DNA of 64,000 nucleotides from Bacillota bacterium (GCA_023439505.1 JAEXNR010000057.1:62001-126000), one strand, 5' to 3'. Counted from the stretch's first letter, positions 44,741 to 54,630 are shown. Notes: generated by a model not told the origin, from the sequence alone. Numbers and translations are program-made.

Positions 44741-44941
44741 TTACTCTTCTATATTTTTGATATAACAAATACCAATCTTAGCATCATGATCAACCCGTTC
44801 AACTGTACTTACACTATCAACGGAATATGCTATTTTTCTATACTTTTGTACTGCACTGATTAAGTCATAGTGAATATATTCTGACTCAAACTGCTTGCCC
44901 GACATATTAATGCCAATAATTTTATATTTATATTTTACCAT
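44741..44941 (-). CDS. Small hypothetical protein
   Basis: 66 residues (MVKYKYKIIGINMSGKQF start), mixed charged and hydrophobic, no recognisable domain; pattern suggests a small beta-alpha-beta protein. ATG at 44941 has AAAGGA nine bases upstream, the best support that it is real. Context: an accessory region with an AAA gene and hairpins. Not recognised; it could be an orphan or a remnant. Confidence 0.45.
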   Translation of the reverse strand: MVKYKYKIIGINMSGKQFESEYIHYDLISAVQKYRKIAYSVDSVSTVERVDHDAKIGICYIKNIEE

Positions 44942-45650
44942 AGCGATCATTCCTTTTTACTTTATCATATTTTAATTCGTTCCGTTCGTACCAACCTCTT
45001 AATGGAGAAAAAATACATGCTGACATTCCTACATTCCAACTTCATAAATTACTTGATTTTATTTTATTTAGCATAATGCATCTCCTTATGAGTATTTCAT
45101 GCAAAAAATATTACTACAATGTATTTTACTCCAAATTATAATTTATTTCTATATATTTCTCTGATAAATCAATCAAGCGGAGGAGAACTAAAAATAATTC
45201 CATCTATTTGTCCTAGGAATCACTATTTCAAGTATCTAAAATACATAAACGAATGTTTTGTTTCAGCAATAGAGATATTTCATATCTGTTTACACAATGG
45301 CTGAATTTTTTATTATTATCTTATTTATTAATACAATACTATTTATGATAAGTCAACCCCATTCGAGTTTTTCCAATACATACCATATGAAAAACAGTTA
45401 GGATTATTAATGATTGAGGGTACGAAAGTATGAATGGGCTCGAGATTTGAACCTAGATTACGATGAAATATAGAAATAGAAACAGACAGCAAAACAAGAG
45501 CTCCTTCCCTTGCTTGTTGTCTGTTTTTTATAATTTTCCACTGATATTTATCTGTTTTCCCCAATATCTTTCCGTTTGATCTTATGGTAAAATAAGGTTG
45601 GCCTGATTTCTTTCCACTATCTATTCCTCCTGCGAAAAAGGGGGACTCTG
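44942..45650. other. Gene-poor intergenic region
   Basis: 709 bp, AT-rich, with short open frames lacking Shine-Dalgarno sites. It holds the hairpin at 45482-45530 and an expected leader for the Big_2 gene. No promoter or RNA gene is convincing. Confidence 0.6.
45482..45530 (+). terminator. Orphan terminator-like hairpin
   Basis: ACAGACA (45482-45488) pairs with TGTCTGT (45518-45524), extended by AACAAG/CTTG, followed by a run of six T. No gene on the plus strand ends here. Confidence 0.5.
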
Positions 45651-46664
45651 ATGAAAAAAATCAATAAATTAATGTTACCAATTCTCATTTGTACCATCCT
45701 GTTCTACGCATCTCCTTTTATTTCGGCTTCCACAGTTATGGCGGATACCATACAATTTGTAATACTCTCCCACTATAAGTTAACCTTGAATATCGGCGAA
45801 GAACAATATCTGCTTGCCATCACCACAAATGGTGCCATGCCATCCTGGAAGAGCAGTTCCTCTGCCATTGCGTCCGTAAATACCTACGGGAAGATTACAG
45901 CAAAGAAAGCGGGAACCGCAACCATAACCGCCAAAATAAAAAATAGCGAAGCATCCTGTAAAGTTACGGTAAGTAAAACCAGTCTTTCCATTAGTGCCTC
46001 CTCTGTTACACTTGAGCGGGGTGACACCCGCCGCCTTAGCGCCAAATCTTCCACAGTTAACCCAGTCCGCTGGAAAAGCAGCAAGAAGAGTGTCGCTACA
46101 ATCGATGAAGACGGCTGGATCACGGCAGTTAAGCCAGGTGAAACTACCATTACCGCCACTGCCGATGGAACCATAAAAAACTGTAAGGTTACAGTAAAAG
46201 CTCCCACCCTTACGTTAAACAAATCAAAACTCAGGCTTACCCGGAATCAAACAATGAGACTGGTTGTATCTGTATCCTCCGGCATCACTCCTGTATTTAA
46301 AACCAATAAGAAGAGCGTAGCTACTGTGGATGAAACCGGTACTATAACTGCGATGAAGCATGGAACTGCCATCATTACTGCTACGGTGGATGGTGTCTCC
46401 CGCAGCTGTGAGGTGACGGTGGAATCCCCAAGTATAAAACTAAGTCAGACTGAATTGCATTTGAAAACAGGTGCTACTGCCAAATTAAGTGCGCAGGTAT
46501 CCTCCGGTAATCCGGTACATTGGAGCACCAGCAACGATAAGATTGTCACCATAAGTTCTGACGGCACCATCACTGCATGGCAAAAAGGCCGTGCCTACCT
46601 TTATGCCAGCGAAGATGGTACTAAAGTCAAGTGTATTGTAACTGTAACAGATCCTGAATCATAA
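45651..46664 (+). CDS. Secreted protein with four bacterial Ig-like (Big_2) repeats
   Basis: 337 residues: signal peptide at 1-31 (KK start, hydrophobic LMLPILICTILFYASPF, ends VMAD), then four repeats of about 75 residues at roughly 35-107, 108-183, 184-259 and 260-334. Each has the Big_2 pattern of WKSSKKSVATIDEDGWITAV followed by GxTTITATxDG and CKVTV (varied). No LPXTG motif, S-layer homology domain or membrane anchor was seen, so the protein is secreted or held non-covalently. Such repeats occur in adhesins. ATG follows GGGGGA. It is monocistronic and convergent with the HD-GYP gene. Confidence 0.9.
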   Translation: MKKINKLMLPILICTILFYASPFISASTVMADTIQFVILSHYKLTLNIGEEQYLLAITTNGAMPSWKSSSSAIASVNTYGKITAKKAGTATITAKIKNSEASCKVTVSKTSLSISASSVTLERGDTRRLSAKSSTVNPVRWKSSKKSVATIDEDGWITAVKPGETTITATADGTIKNCKVTVKAPTLTLNKSKLRLTRNQTMRLVVSVSSGITPVFKTNKKSVATVDETGTITAMKHGTAIITATVDGVSRSCEVTVESPSIKLSQTELHLKTGATAKLSAQVSSGNPVHWSTSNDKIVTISSDGTITAWQKGRAYLYASEDGTKVKCIVTVTDPES

Positions 46665-46701
46665 ATAAAAGGAGGAATAGATTGTCAGGCTCATATACTC
46701 C

Positions 46702-47751
46702 TCAATCTATCAATTTCTCGATAAAAATCGTCTTTTCTTTTGCCAGATCCACCATTTTAGGAATAGACAACGGTTTATTAAACCGATTATAAAATACCTG
46801 AATAATCGGTCTCGGCCCTTGATTTTCACGAACATTTACTATAATTCCAATTTCTTTGGTGGTTAGTCGGACCATAGAGCCCAATGGATAAACCGACAGA
46901 TTTGCCGTAAAGATATTTACCACCTCTTTATCATAGTAACTTCCACCACCGCCATACATAAATTCTATGGCTTCATACGGTTCACAACCATTTACAGTAA
47001 CTAAGTTGTCGTACTCATTGCAAACATTAATAATTCTTGAACCCAATGGGATCTCCTCTCCCTTTAACTGTTTGGGATAACCCGACCCGTCGTAGCGTTC
47101 ATGGTGTGCCAGTATTAATTCTGCAATACTGCGGGGGATATTATTTTGAAGTGCAAAATAGTATCCATAAGTACTGTGCTCCCTCCATAACAGCTCCTCC
47201 TGCCTTGTCATATTCTTTTTATTGATGAGAAAGGGCATTTCACACACACCCACATCATGCAGCAAAGCCCCGATCCCGATATGAAACACTGTTTTATCTG
47301 ATAATTCCATGGCACCTGCAACCAACATGGATAAGACCGCCGTATTAATTCCATGGTACAAAAGAGCCTTACAGTTAATGACCTGCATTTGAAGACAAAA
47401 ATCCAAAACCTCATCCACCTTTGCTATATTTGAAGCAATACTACGGACCCGTCCGGAGACCTCCACCATTCTATCGCATTTATTCCCTTCTATGTTATCC
47501 GGTGCATATTTCATAATTGCCTGCGACAGATATTGTTCCAGATTGAGTGCCATTTTTTCTTTCGGGTTAACCAGGAGGGTAAAACGGTCTGTTACTTCCA
47601 CCGTAGGAATCTCGGCCTTCACAAGATTTTTGATCAGCCCGTCCGTTAATCTGGTACCCTGCTGCAGCATAAGATTTGTTCTACCATTGGAATAAATTGG
47701 CTGTGCAATGATCATTCCCGGTTTTAGTTCACCTATCGATAATCTACTCAT
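46702..47751 (-). CDS. HD-GYP domain protein, putative c-di-GMP phosphodiesterase
   Basis: 349 residues. N-terminal region (about 1-110) of unknown type (LSIGELKPGMIIAQPIYSNG), then an HD-GYP domain: GALLHDVGVCEMPFLI at about 163 (HD), WREHSTYGYYFAL, and the diagnostic HHERYDGSGYPKQLKG at about 219. Metal ligands and GYP are intact, so c-di-GMP hydrolysis is plausible. No receiver or GGDEF domain is present. As c-di-GMP controls type IV pili in clostridia, it may influence the pilus genes in this window; that is inference. It ends within a few bases of the convergent Big_2 gene. Confidence 0.88.
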   Translation of the reverse strand: MSRLSIGELKPGMIIAQPIYSNGRTNLMLQQGTRLTDGLIKNLVKAEIPTVEVTDRFTLLVNPKEKMALNLEQYLSQAIMKYAPDNIEGNKCDRMVEVSGRVRSIASNIAKVDEVLDFCLQMQVINCKALLYHGINTAVLSMLVAGAMELSDKTVFHIGIGALLHDVGVCEMPFLINKKNMTRQEELLWREHSTYGYYFALQNNIPRSIAELILAHHERYDGSGYPKQLKGEEIPLGSRIINVCNEYDNLVTVNGCEPYEAIEFMYGGGGSYYDKEVVNIFTANLSVYPLGSMVRLTTKEIGIIVNVRENQGPRPIIQVFYNRFNKPLSIPKMVDLAKEKTIFIEKLID

Positions 47752-47974
47752 ATGTATTCTCCTCTTCCTCCAAAGATCATCCCTTTCAATTATCCATTAT
47801 GCACGCAGACCTTTACAATGCGATTTGTGTTAAATCTGCATCAAATCTCTGTTATTACCACTCCGACTCCTACCAGGTATCCTGATACCAACTTGTGGTT
47901 CACTCCACTTGGCGGTAAATCCCTGTGTCTAGACTGTTACTAGCCTGATTAGTACCATGCCTGATCACAACGCG

Positions 47975-48010
47975 AATAAGGACAATACGCCTAAGCGTAT
48001 TGTCCTTATT
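47975..48010 (-). terminator. Perfect 16-bp hairpin after the Nudix gene
   Basis: AATAAGGACAATACGC (47975-47990), loop CTAA, GCGTATTGTCCTTATT (47995-48010), fully paired. It starts 5 bp past the Nudix stop. The T-run is weak, so it may act as a terminator for either strand. Confidence 0.6.
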
Positions 48011-48015
48011 TTCCG

Positions 48016-48468
48016 TTAAAAATATTTCTTGGTTCCCCAAAGATTACTTTTTTTTAAATCAATATATTCATTATAGGCCCGCTCTAAAATCTGCTTTTCA
48101 TTGGCAAACTTCAACATATGATAGGCTTCATGAAACTTGTAATACCCTGAATCCATAAAAAATTCTTCCCGTTGTGGTTTACTGTAATAGCTTTCAGACA
48201 TCATCAAATACCAATGAACATCCTTTAATACTGTATTCTGCGGAGTGCTGAAAGAATATTGGCTTTTACCGATATATTTAATAATGGAAGCACTTGCACC
48301 AGCCTCTTCCTTCACCTCACGGATCGCCGTTTCCTTATACTCTTCTCCTTCTTCCACGGTTCCTTTCGGAAGCACCCACCCTTCATATTTATTCTTATAA
48401 TTTTTATACAGTAATAAAATCTTTCCTCTGAATATAACTACACCACCACAGCTCGTTGCCTCTACCAT
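48016..48468 (-). CDS. Nudix hydrolase
   Basis: 150 residues with a complete Nudix box: GTVEEGEEYKETAIREVKEE AGA (GX5EX7REVXEEXGA pattern, about 38-60), preceded by GWVLPKG. It would hydrolyse a nucleoside diphosphate derivative, of which the exact substrate cannot be told. ATG at 48468 has GGAGG seven bases upstream; an earlier ATG at 48498 lacks one. The C-terminal part (about 110-150) is charged. Separate unit between the HD-GYP gene and the PBP gene. Confidence 0.88.
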   Translation of the reverse strand: MVEATSCGGVVIFRGKILLLYKNYKNKYEGWVLPKGTVEEGEEYKETAIREVKEEAGASASIIKYIGKSQYSFSTPQNTVLKDVHWYLMMSESYYSKPQREEFFMDSGYYKFHEAYHMLKFANEKQILERAYNEYIDLKKSNLWGTKKYF

Positions 48469-48625
48469 CGCAATTCCTCCTGCTTCTTGGTGTGCCATCC
48501 TTGTCTAACTTGAAGTATACATCAATGTGCATAAGTTTTCAACCTAATTTTTATTGATATATCACAAATCTCACAACACAGTAAACAATGATCCGCCAAA
48601 AGCAGTTCGAAATATTTCTTTCTCA

Positions 48626-50026
48626 CTACTTAAAATATGCAGCAAAAATCTTTCTTGCTATCGGTACAGCATAATCACTTCCTGTTCCTACATTCTCAAC
48701 AATAATACTTACTGCAATCTGAGGATGATCATAGGGAGCATAACCTACAAACCAGGCATGGGCTGCTTCTCCCTCTTTGGTATCTGCCGAACCGGTTTTA
48801 CCTGCCGCCTCTACGACAAGATCTTTTAATTTTGTCCCGGTTCCCTCGGTTACGACATCACGCATCATCTTCGCCAAATAAGATGCCTCTCCTGTGGACA
48901 TGGGTTTTGAATCGATCTGTGACGCATATCTTTTTACGATACCTCCGTTGGCATTCTCGATATGATCTACCAGATAAGGTTTCATCATCACCCCGCCGTT
49001 TGCGATTGTGGATACGATCATTGCATTATGAAGAGGCGTAATCAATGTATTTCCCTGACCAATGGCCGTCTGCATGACTTCCTTGATGGCTGAGTTTGCA
49101 TTGATGGTAAACACACTGGGATTGCACTCAAAATTCACAGGCAGACTCTTATTAAAAAGAAGTTCCTCACTGACCGATCTAAAGTGGGCAAAATCCAGAC
49201 TTTTACCGATATTGGCGAAGGAAGAATTGCAGGATTTCGCCAAGGATAATGTCAGATCTACTTTTCCATGGGCTGTATTATGACTGCAATGAATGACCAT
49301 ATCGTTATATTCTATCTGTCCGTCACAGTTATATTTGTACTTCTTATAGTCAGGATTCTGTCTCATAAAAGCCAGAGCTGTCACTAATTTAAATGTTGAA
49401 CCCGGAGGATAAAGCCCCTGTGTTGCCCGGTTGATCAACGGGGCCTGCCCATTCTCATCCGTCGTCAGTACTCCCCAGTCCACATCAATGCTATTGGGAT
49501 TATAATTTGGTTTGGATACCATGGCAAGAATCTTCCCGGTGTTGGGCTCCATTACCACAACTGCACCGCGGCGATCCCCCAGGGCATCGTACGCGACCTG
49601 CTGGAGCTTTGTATCCAGGGTAGTTACCACATTATTCCCTATGCTTTTTTGCCCTGTGATATCACTGTACATTTTCTCAAAGGAATTAACACCACTGGTC
49701 AGCAGATGAATATTCTCCGTCGATTCGATTCCCGTAATTCCTTTCGAAACCCGCCCGACTGCATGGACAAACAAATCATCATAAGGATATACTCTTCTTT
49801 CCTTTCCATCTTCATCCACAACGGTCTGCGCCAGGATATCTCCTGTGCTTGACAGGATCTCCCCCCGGACCACCTGCTCCGCAAGAACATCCTGCCTCTT
49901 ATTATATGGACTATTCATGATTTCATTACTTCTGGCGATCATAAAGTAAGCAAAGTACCCCAGAACCAATACAAATAATCCAATAAAAATATATATGATC
50001 TGGTAAATGGATTTTTTGGGATCCAT
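48626..50026 (-). CDS. Penicillin-binding protein transpeptidase (PbpA/SpoVD-like)
   Basis: 466 residues: one membrane helix at about 7-27 (YQIIYIFIGLFVLVLGYFAYF), a short pedestal, and a class B transpeptidase domain with SxxK GSTFK at about 207, SCN at about 263 and KTGSAD at about 406. It lacks a large dimerisation domain. ATG at 50026 has GGAGGTGAC upstream; a start at 50125 would overlap nothing but is less well placed. It follows the SEDS gene by 79 bp, making a SEDS-bPBP pair that polymerises and crosslinks peptidoglycan. Confidence 0.9.
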   Translation of the reverse strand: MDPKKSIYQIIYIFIGLFVLVLGYFAYFMIARSNEIMNSPYNKRQDVLAEQVVRGEILSSTGDILAQTVVDEDGKERRVYPYDDLFVHAVGRVSKGITGIESTENIHLLTSGVNSFEKMYSDITGQKSIGNNVVTTLDTKLQQVAYDALGDRRGAVVVMEPNTGKILAMVSKPNYNPNSIDVDWGVLTTDENGQAPLINRATQGLYPPGSTFKLVTALAFMRQNPDYKKYKYNCDGQIEYNDMVIHCSHNTAHGKVDLTLSLAKSCNSSFANIGKSLDFAHFRSVSEELLFNKSLPVNFECNPSVFTINANSAIKEVMQTAIGQGNTLITPLHNAMIVSTIANGGVMMKPYLVDHIENANGGIVKRYASQIDSKPMSTGEASYLAKMMRDVVTEGTGTKLKDLVVEAAGKTGSADTKEGEAAHAWFVGYAPYDHPQIAVSIIVENVGTGSDYAVPIARKIFAAYFK

Positions 50027-50105
50027 TCCTGTCACCTCCCATACGATGTCATAGGCATCATCTTCTAAATTGTTCCGGCAAACAGGTAAACCGGTCCCGG
50101 CTGAT

Positions 50106-51446
50106 TTATTCTTTCTTTGTATCACGGCGTATGGCCGTCCTTGACGGATGCTCCGACTTCCCTTTCAGATAGATACCCTGAAGGATCATAAACATTAAAA
50201 TAGTGGCTACAATGGAACTTCCTCCATAGCTAATCAGGGGAAGGGTTACCCCTGTTGATGGAATAAACTTAATTACGCCCCCGATGGATAAGAATACCTG
50301 AAATCCGATCATAACAGCAAATCCAAGGGATAACAGGCGATCATATTGTTCTTCCATTTTCAGTGAAATATTAATCAACATAATAAAACTGCTGATATAG
50401 ATGAGTATAATGCAGATCGCGAACAAGCCTCCCATCTCCTCTGATATGGCGGAAAAGATGAAGTCGCTGTCTACAACCGGGATACTGGTAGGCAATCCCT
50501 GTTTTAGCCCCATACCAAACCATCCGCCGGTTCCTATTGCAAATAGGGATTGGGTAATCTGATATCCTTCTTTATCAATGTATCGAAACGGATTCTGCCA
50601 GGCCATAACCCTTACCCTGACATGATAAAACATATGATAAGCGGCAAAAGCCGCCAAACTTCCGCCAGCCAGCCCGGAAAATAGATATAATGGTCTCTGT
50701 GTGGCTGCGTAAAGCATAAACAGATACGTCACAAAGAAGATCAATGCGCCACCCAAATCCTTCTGGAATACCAAAATCAGCACATTTGCACCTGCCATCA
50801 CCGTAACAGCGCAAACTCTTTTAAAGTCTGTTCCTTCATGAAATAATGACGCGATACTAAATACAAATAACAATTTGACGAATTCGGACGGCTGAAAGCT
50901 GACCCCTGCGATATTGAGCCAGTTTGTGGCGCCATAGCTGGTCGTACCAACCAGCAATACTATCACAAGCAAAATAATAGCGGCGGTGCCATAAATCCAT
51001 CCAAAGCGCTTTAACCAGAGACAGGTTTTTATCACGTAAGGAATCACCAGCCCTATCAAGCAGGTAATCGCAGCAAAAATCACCTGCCGCACTGCCTTAT
51101 CATAGGATAATCTGGCCAGCACGATAAATCCGATGGTAAGCAGCATCATCATATTCCTTAATAAGAGCTGTGATAGTTTAGGATAAATCATCCGGTAAAG
51201 AATCAGCAGCAAAAGGAACAAGAGAACCTCCCCACCATAAAGATACAGCAGCTTATCATTACCGATGTGCAAATAAAGCGTCAAATACCCGATAAAATGT
51301 TCAATAAATATAATACCGGTAAGCGTACGATAAATTTTTTCCTGCCTTATTTTGTTTTTATACTGAAATACATGAAAGCTGTAAAACGTATACAACCCCA
51401 TGAAAATGATCATGATATACTTCATGAATTCGTAGATTAAACGCAT
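50106..51446 (-). CDS. SEDS family glycosyltransferase (FtsW/RodA/SpoVE)
   Basis: 446 residues, ten or so membrane helices. SEDS motifs include NIAGVSFQPSEFVKL, FQKDLGGALIFF, ITQSLFAIGTGGWFGMGLKQG, DFIFSAISEEMG and TGVTLPLISYGGSSI. It polymerises lipid II with a class B PBP, here encoded immediately downstream. An additional N-terminal segment of about 80 residues precedes the core. Which of FtsW, RodA or SpoVE it is cannot be decided; position beside ZapA and a PbpA-like PBP favours a divisome or sporulation role. Final helix and basic tail are normal. Confidence 0.93.
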   Translation of the reverse strand: MRLIYEFMKYIMIIFMGLYTFYSFHVFQYKNKIRQEKIYRTLTGIIFIEHFIGYLTLYLHIGNDKLLYLYGGEVLLFLLLLILYRMIYPKLSQLLLRNMMMLLTIGFIVLARLSYDKAVRQVIFAAITCLIGLVIPYVIKTCLWLKRFGWIYGTAAIILLVIVLLVGTTSYGATNWLNIAGVSFQPSEFVKLLFVFSIASLFHEGTDFKRVCAVTVMAGANVLILVFQKDLGGALIFFVTYLFMLYAATQRPLYLFSGLAGGSLAAFAAYHMFYHVRVRVMAWQNPFRYIDKEGYQITQSLFAIGTGGWFGMGLKQGLPTSIPVVDSDFIFSAISEEMGGLFAICIILIYISSFIMLINISLKMEEQYDRLLSLGFAVMIGFQVFLSIGGVIKFIPSTGVTLPLISYGGSSIVATILMFMILQGIYLKGKSEHPSRTAIRRDTKKE

Positions 51447-51469
51447 TTCATCACCTGCCTGACCGACCC

Positions 51470-53899
51470 CTATTCAACTCCGCGGCTGAAGTGTCCCGTC
51501 GTATAATGCTCTCCATCCCATTGCGGATCCTTGCCTTGTAAGTAGGCATTCAGAAAGGAGGTCATTATCTGTTTCATTTCTTCCCCTGTCTCCATGGTAA
51601 AATCCAATCTTATATTCCCGGGATGAAGGTCCTTTACTTCCTTGTCCTTCTTTAATAACGACAAGCACTGTCCGTTATAAATAACGTTATAGCAGCTGAC
51701 ACAATTTGTCCCTACAGGAAACCTCTTTCCCATTCGATCGACAAGATAACCCGCTTTCGCTTCCGATTGCTTTACGCAACACCTTACGGTGTTCTCATAG
51801 ACACACTGGGTGGATACCATGAAAGGAAGATACCCGTAAACGAGCAGGTCACAATCTGAAATCCCCAGTGCCTTTAATTCTTTGCTGTTTTGTTCCATTG
51901 GGGCACCATAATGACGGATCCCCTTTTCCCTCCAGAATTGCTTTGCCTCACGGTTAAATACATACATATTATGATTTAAAATGATCTCCTGACCATGTTC
52001 TTTTAATTCTAACGACAAAAGTAATGTGATCTCTTCAAAATTCTTTACTACAAATCCACAGATCCCTTCCTGCCCGATAAACCTTGGCAGTTCCATCCTC
52101 AGCCTCTCATACTGATCCAGTCTGCAAATGTGGGGAAGTACAGGATAAAACCGTTTCCCCTCCTTCTTTGAAGCCTTTGAAAGCTCCAATAAATCGATCG
52201 AATACAACTGATCATAATCGGCATAGATAGCTGTTATCTCAGGGAAGGATAGGGCTGCATCAAACTGCTCCCTGGTTTGAACGCTGACACAGATTCCATA
52301 ACCTTGCGGGTTCCCCGGATCTTCTATTGAACGTATCCTTCTCTCAGGGATATCCTCCTCTTTCCTGTGATAACCGCTTAGAATTGCATCCGTAAGTCTT
52401 TGCATCGCTTCTCTTCTGATTTCATTCAGCCAGGCCACAGGCAGGAAAATCGCTTCATCCGCATCCACCACCAGATCCTTCAGATAAAATAAAGTATCCC
52501 CTGTTTTCTGAAGGGAATCCCTCATTCTCTCCTCAGAAACAGGCTGCTTTACTGCTGCCTGTACGATATCATGATAAGCTGTCACAGATTGCTTCTGATA
52601 AGTTAAGGTAAATGTCAGCTTCTGTCCCAGTCTTGCAGTCACTGTCCCCGATACCGGTAACTTTCTGTCCTTCCTTATATATTCCTCAGCAATTCGTTCC
52701 AACAGCTGATTGTTTCTTGTACGAAAGACCTGGTCCCCGGCTTTGACTTTAGCGACACCAATATTTGCAGAGAAGATTTCTCCTGCTGCCACGCCGTCTT
52801 TCACCGTAAACTCATAAACTGCCCGGTCCTTCTGTCTGATTTCGAGAATATCCTGGGCATGAATCTCTTCTTTCAGTGCAATCTGCACCCGGCCACCTTT
52901 TTGTGAGAGAATGGTTCCGACAGATACCCCGCTGTGATTTGGCTGTGTCATAGACATCATATGTTTCCCATGATAGTGATTTCCATAACCTTGCGAAAAC
53001 CCACCTCTGTTATAGATGTCCATCAACTCCATCTGATCCTGCTGAAACTCTTTCTGTGAAATGATCCGTTCAAAGGATTCCTTGCCATGTTCCAGATAAT
53101 AATCCGTATATTTACGATACGCCGCAGATACGGCCGCAGCATATTCCGGACGTTTCATTCTTCCTTCTATTTTAAAGGAATGAATTCCGGCATCCACCAG
53201 TTTCGGAATAAGAGCTAAGGTATTCATATCGCGTGGACTTAACAGATACTTCTCCTGATGATCGGATAGCATCCCCTTCCCGTCATATAATTCGTATGGC
53301 ATTCGACAGGGCTGTGCACAACGTCCCCTATTACCGCTTCTTCCCCCAATCATACTGCTCATCAGGCACTGGCCGGAGTAGCAATAGCATAATGCTCCGT
53401 GTACAAAGGTTTCGATTTCAAGATCTGTATGGGTACTGATCTCTTTGACTTCCTTAAGAGACAGCTCTCTTGCAGTTACCAGTCTCGTCACGCCCACCTC
53501 TCTTAACACATCCGCCCCCTGCGCCATGGTAAGGGTCATCTGTGTACTGGCATGAATGGGAAGTTTGGGAAAATGGCGATGGATAAAGTGCATCACCCCA
53601 GTATCCTGAACAATAACAGCATCCAGTCCCTGAAGATAAAACCTCTTTAAGAATTGATATAATTGCTCCGTCAGTTCCTTTTCTTTCAATAAAGTGTTTA
53701 CCGTAAGATAAAGCCTTTTATCTCTGATATGTGCCTCGTCAATGGCACGCAGCAGCTCTTCTTCTCCCGGATTATTTGCATATGCCCGTGCACCAAAGCT
53801 TGTACCGCCGATATAGACTGCATCACAACCGGCATTCATGGCAGCCTTCATAGCTTCCAGTGAACCGGCAGGTGCAAGGATTTCTATTTGTTTTCTCAT
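51470..53899 (-). CDS. Long U32 family protein with DUF3656-like C-terminal half (RlhA-like)
   Basis: 809 residues. First half: U32 domain with ILAPAGSLEAMKAAM, HASTQMTLTMA, LVTARELSLKEV, HGALCYCYSGQC and RCAQPCRMPYE (iron-sulfur Cys cluster). The second half is a DUF3656-type domain, with NCVSCYN near the C-terminus. E. coli RlhA of this family hydroxylates 23S rRNA C2501. Start is ATG at 53899, with GTG directly before it; GGGAAGG lies about 12 bases upstream. It lies between zapA and the SEDS gene. A separate paralogue, trhP, is at 17858. Confidence 0.87.
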   Translation of the reverse strand: MRKQIEILAPAGSLEAMKAAMNAGCDAVYIGGTSFGARAYANNPGEEELLRAIDEAHIRDKRLYLTVNTLLKEKELTEQLYQFLKRFYLQGLDAVIVQDTGVMHFIHRHFPKLPIHASTQMTLTMAQGADVLREVGVTRLVTARELSLKEVKEISTHTDLEIETFVHGALCYCYSGQCLMSSMIGGRSGNRGRCAQPCRMPYELYDGKGMLSDHQEKYLLSPRDMNTLALIPKLVDAGIHSFKIEGRMKRPEYAAAVSAAYRKYTDYYLEHGKESFERIISQKEFQQDQMELMDIYNRGGFSQGYGNHYHGKHMMSMTQPNHSGVSVGTILSQKGGRVQIALKEEIHAQDILEIRQKDRAVYEFTVKDGVAAGEIFSANIGVAKVKAGDQVFRTRNNQLLERIAEEYIRKDRKLPVSGTVTARLGQKLTFTLTYQKQSVTAYHDIVQAAVKQPVSEERMRDSLQKTGDTLFYLKDLVVDADEAIFLPVAWLNEIRREAMQRLTDAILSGYHRKEEDIPERRIRSIEDPGNPQGYGICVSVQTREQFDAALSFPEITAIYADYDQLYSIDLLELSKASKKEGKRFYPVLPHICRLDQYERLRMELPRFIGQEGICGFVVKNFEEITLLLSLELKEHGQEIILNHNMYVFNREAKQFWREKGIRHYGAPMEQNSKELKALGISDCDLLVYGYLPFMVSTQCVYENTVRCCVKQSEAKAGYLVDRMGKRFPVGTNCVSCYNVIYNGQCLSLLKKDKEVKDLHPGNIRLDFTMETGEEMKQIMTSFLNAYLQGKDPQWDGEHYTTGHFSRGVE

Positions 53900-54118
53900 C
53901 ACGTATGATAACCTTCCCATCATTCTATACTATAATTATCTGGTAAATATATCAAACTATACATATTCTTAAAATTTCGTACTCTTACATCGGCAGCCAT
54001 GTCCGCTCCTGCAACCGGATCCTAAACTTAGGGAAAAGAAAAAGGCTTCCACATCATACCGTATTCAGATCAATCATCTTATTTACAGTATTATTATTGG
54101 ACAGCCCTGGTAATTCTA

Positions 54119-54532
54119 TCATCTATTATTTTTTGCATCATTTAATTCAGTTTCCAACCGTACAATTTTCTTCTGGGCTTCATTCAGCTCCTTCTTCAGC
54201 TCTTCCATTTCCTTTTGATCAGAATCTATTCTGGTCTGAAGGCTAATCATCTCATGCTTATAGCTAAAGATCTCATTGCTTTTTGCTTCAATATCCTTCT
54301 CTGCCTCTGAGAGTTTCTCTCTGGTTTTATAATAATCATCTGCAATATTGATCTGGATTAATATATGACGTAAATCGGCATCGATAAACTTATATGCATC
54401 TCTGTTCTTGAATTCGTTATGCTTACTGTTAATATAAGAAGCAATTTTTTGCAGATATTCTTCACTTTCGTAGCCGCTTAGTACGTAGCGCTTATTATTG
54501 ATAATCACTTCTATATCGTGATACTTATTCAT
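54119..54532 (-). CDS. zapA: Cell division protein ZapA
   Basis: 137 residues: N-terminal ZapA domain (DIEVIINNKRYVLSGYESEEYLQKIASYIN, in parts) and a long C-terminal coiled coil (about 70-137) rich in Glu, Lys and Ala. Binds FtsZ and promotes bundling. It is upstream of the U32-SEDS-PBP genes, in keeping with a cell division cluster. ATG follows AGGGAA. Confidence 0.9.
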   Translation of the reverse strand: MNKYHDIEVIINNKRYVLSGYESEEYLQKIASYINSKHNEFKNRDAYKFIDADLRHILIQINIADDYYKTREKLSEAEKDIEAKSNEIFSYKHEMISLQTRIDSDQKEMEELKKELNEAQKKIVRLETELNDAKNNR

Positions 54533-54630
54533 TTCCCTGCCCCCTATTATTCAATGGAAATCAGTAAGCTGCCCAGCTTGTCTCATTTATTATACCTGAT
54601 GTCCGAAGGGTTTACAAGACGCCTTTCACA

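Noticed and set aside
45435..45455. tRNA-like T-arm sequence on the minus strand (GGTTCAAATC)
   Set aside because: The bases around it do not form the T stem and no acceptor or anticodon arm can be found. At most a decayed fragment.
45119..45564. Two short open frames (plus and minus) in the gene-poor region
   Set aside because: Neither has a ribosome-binding site or any recognisable pattern; one spans the terminator-like hairpin.
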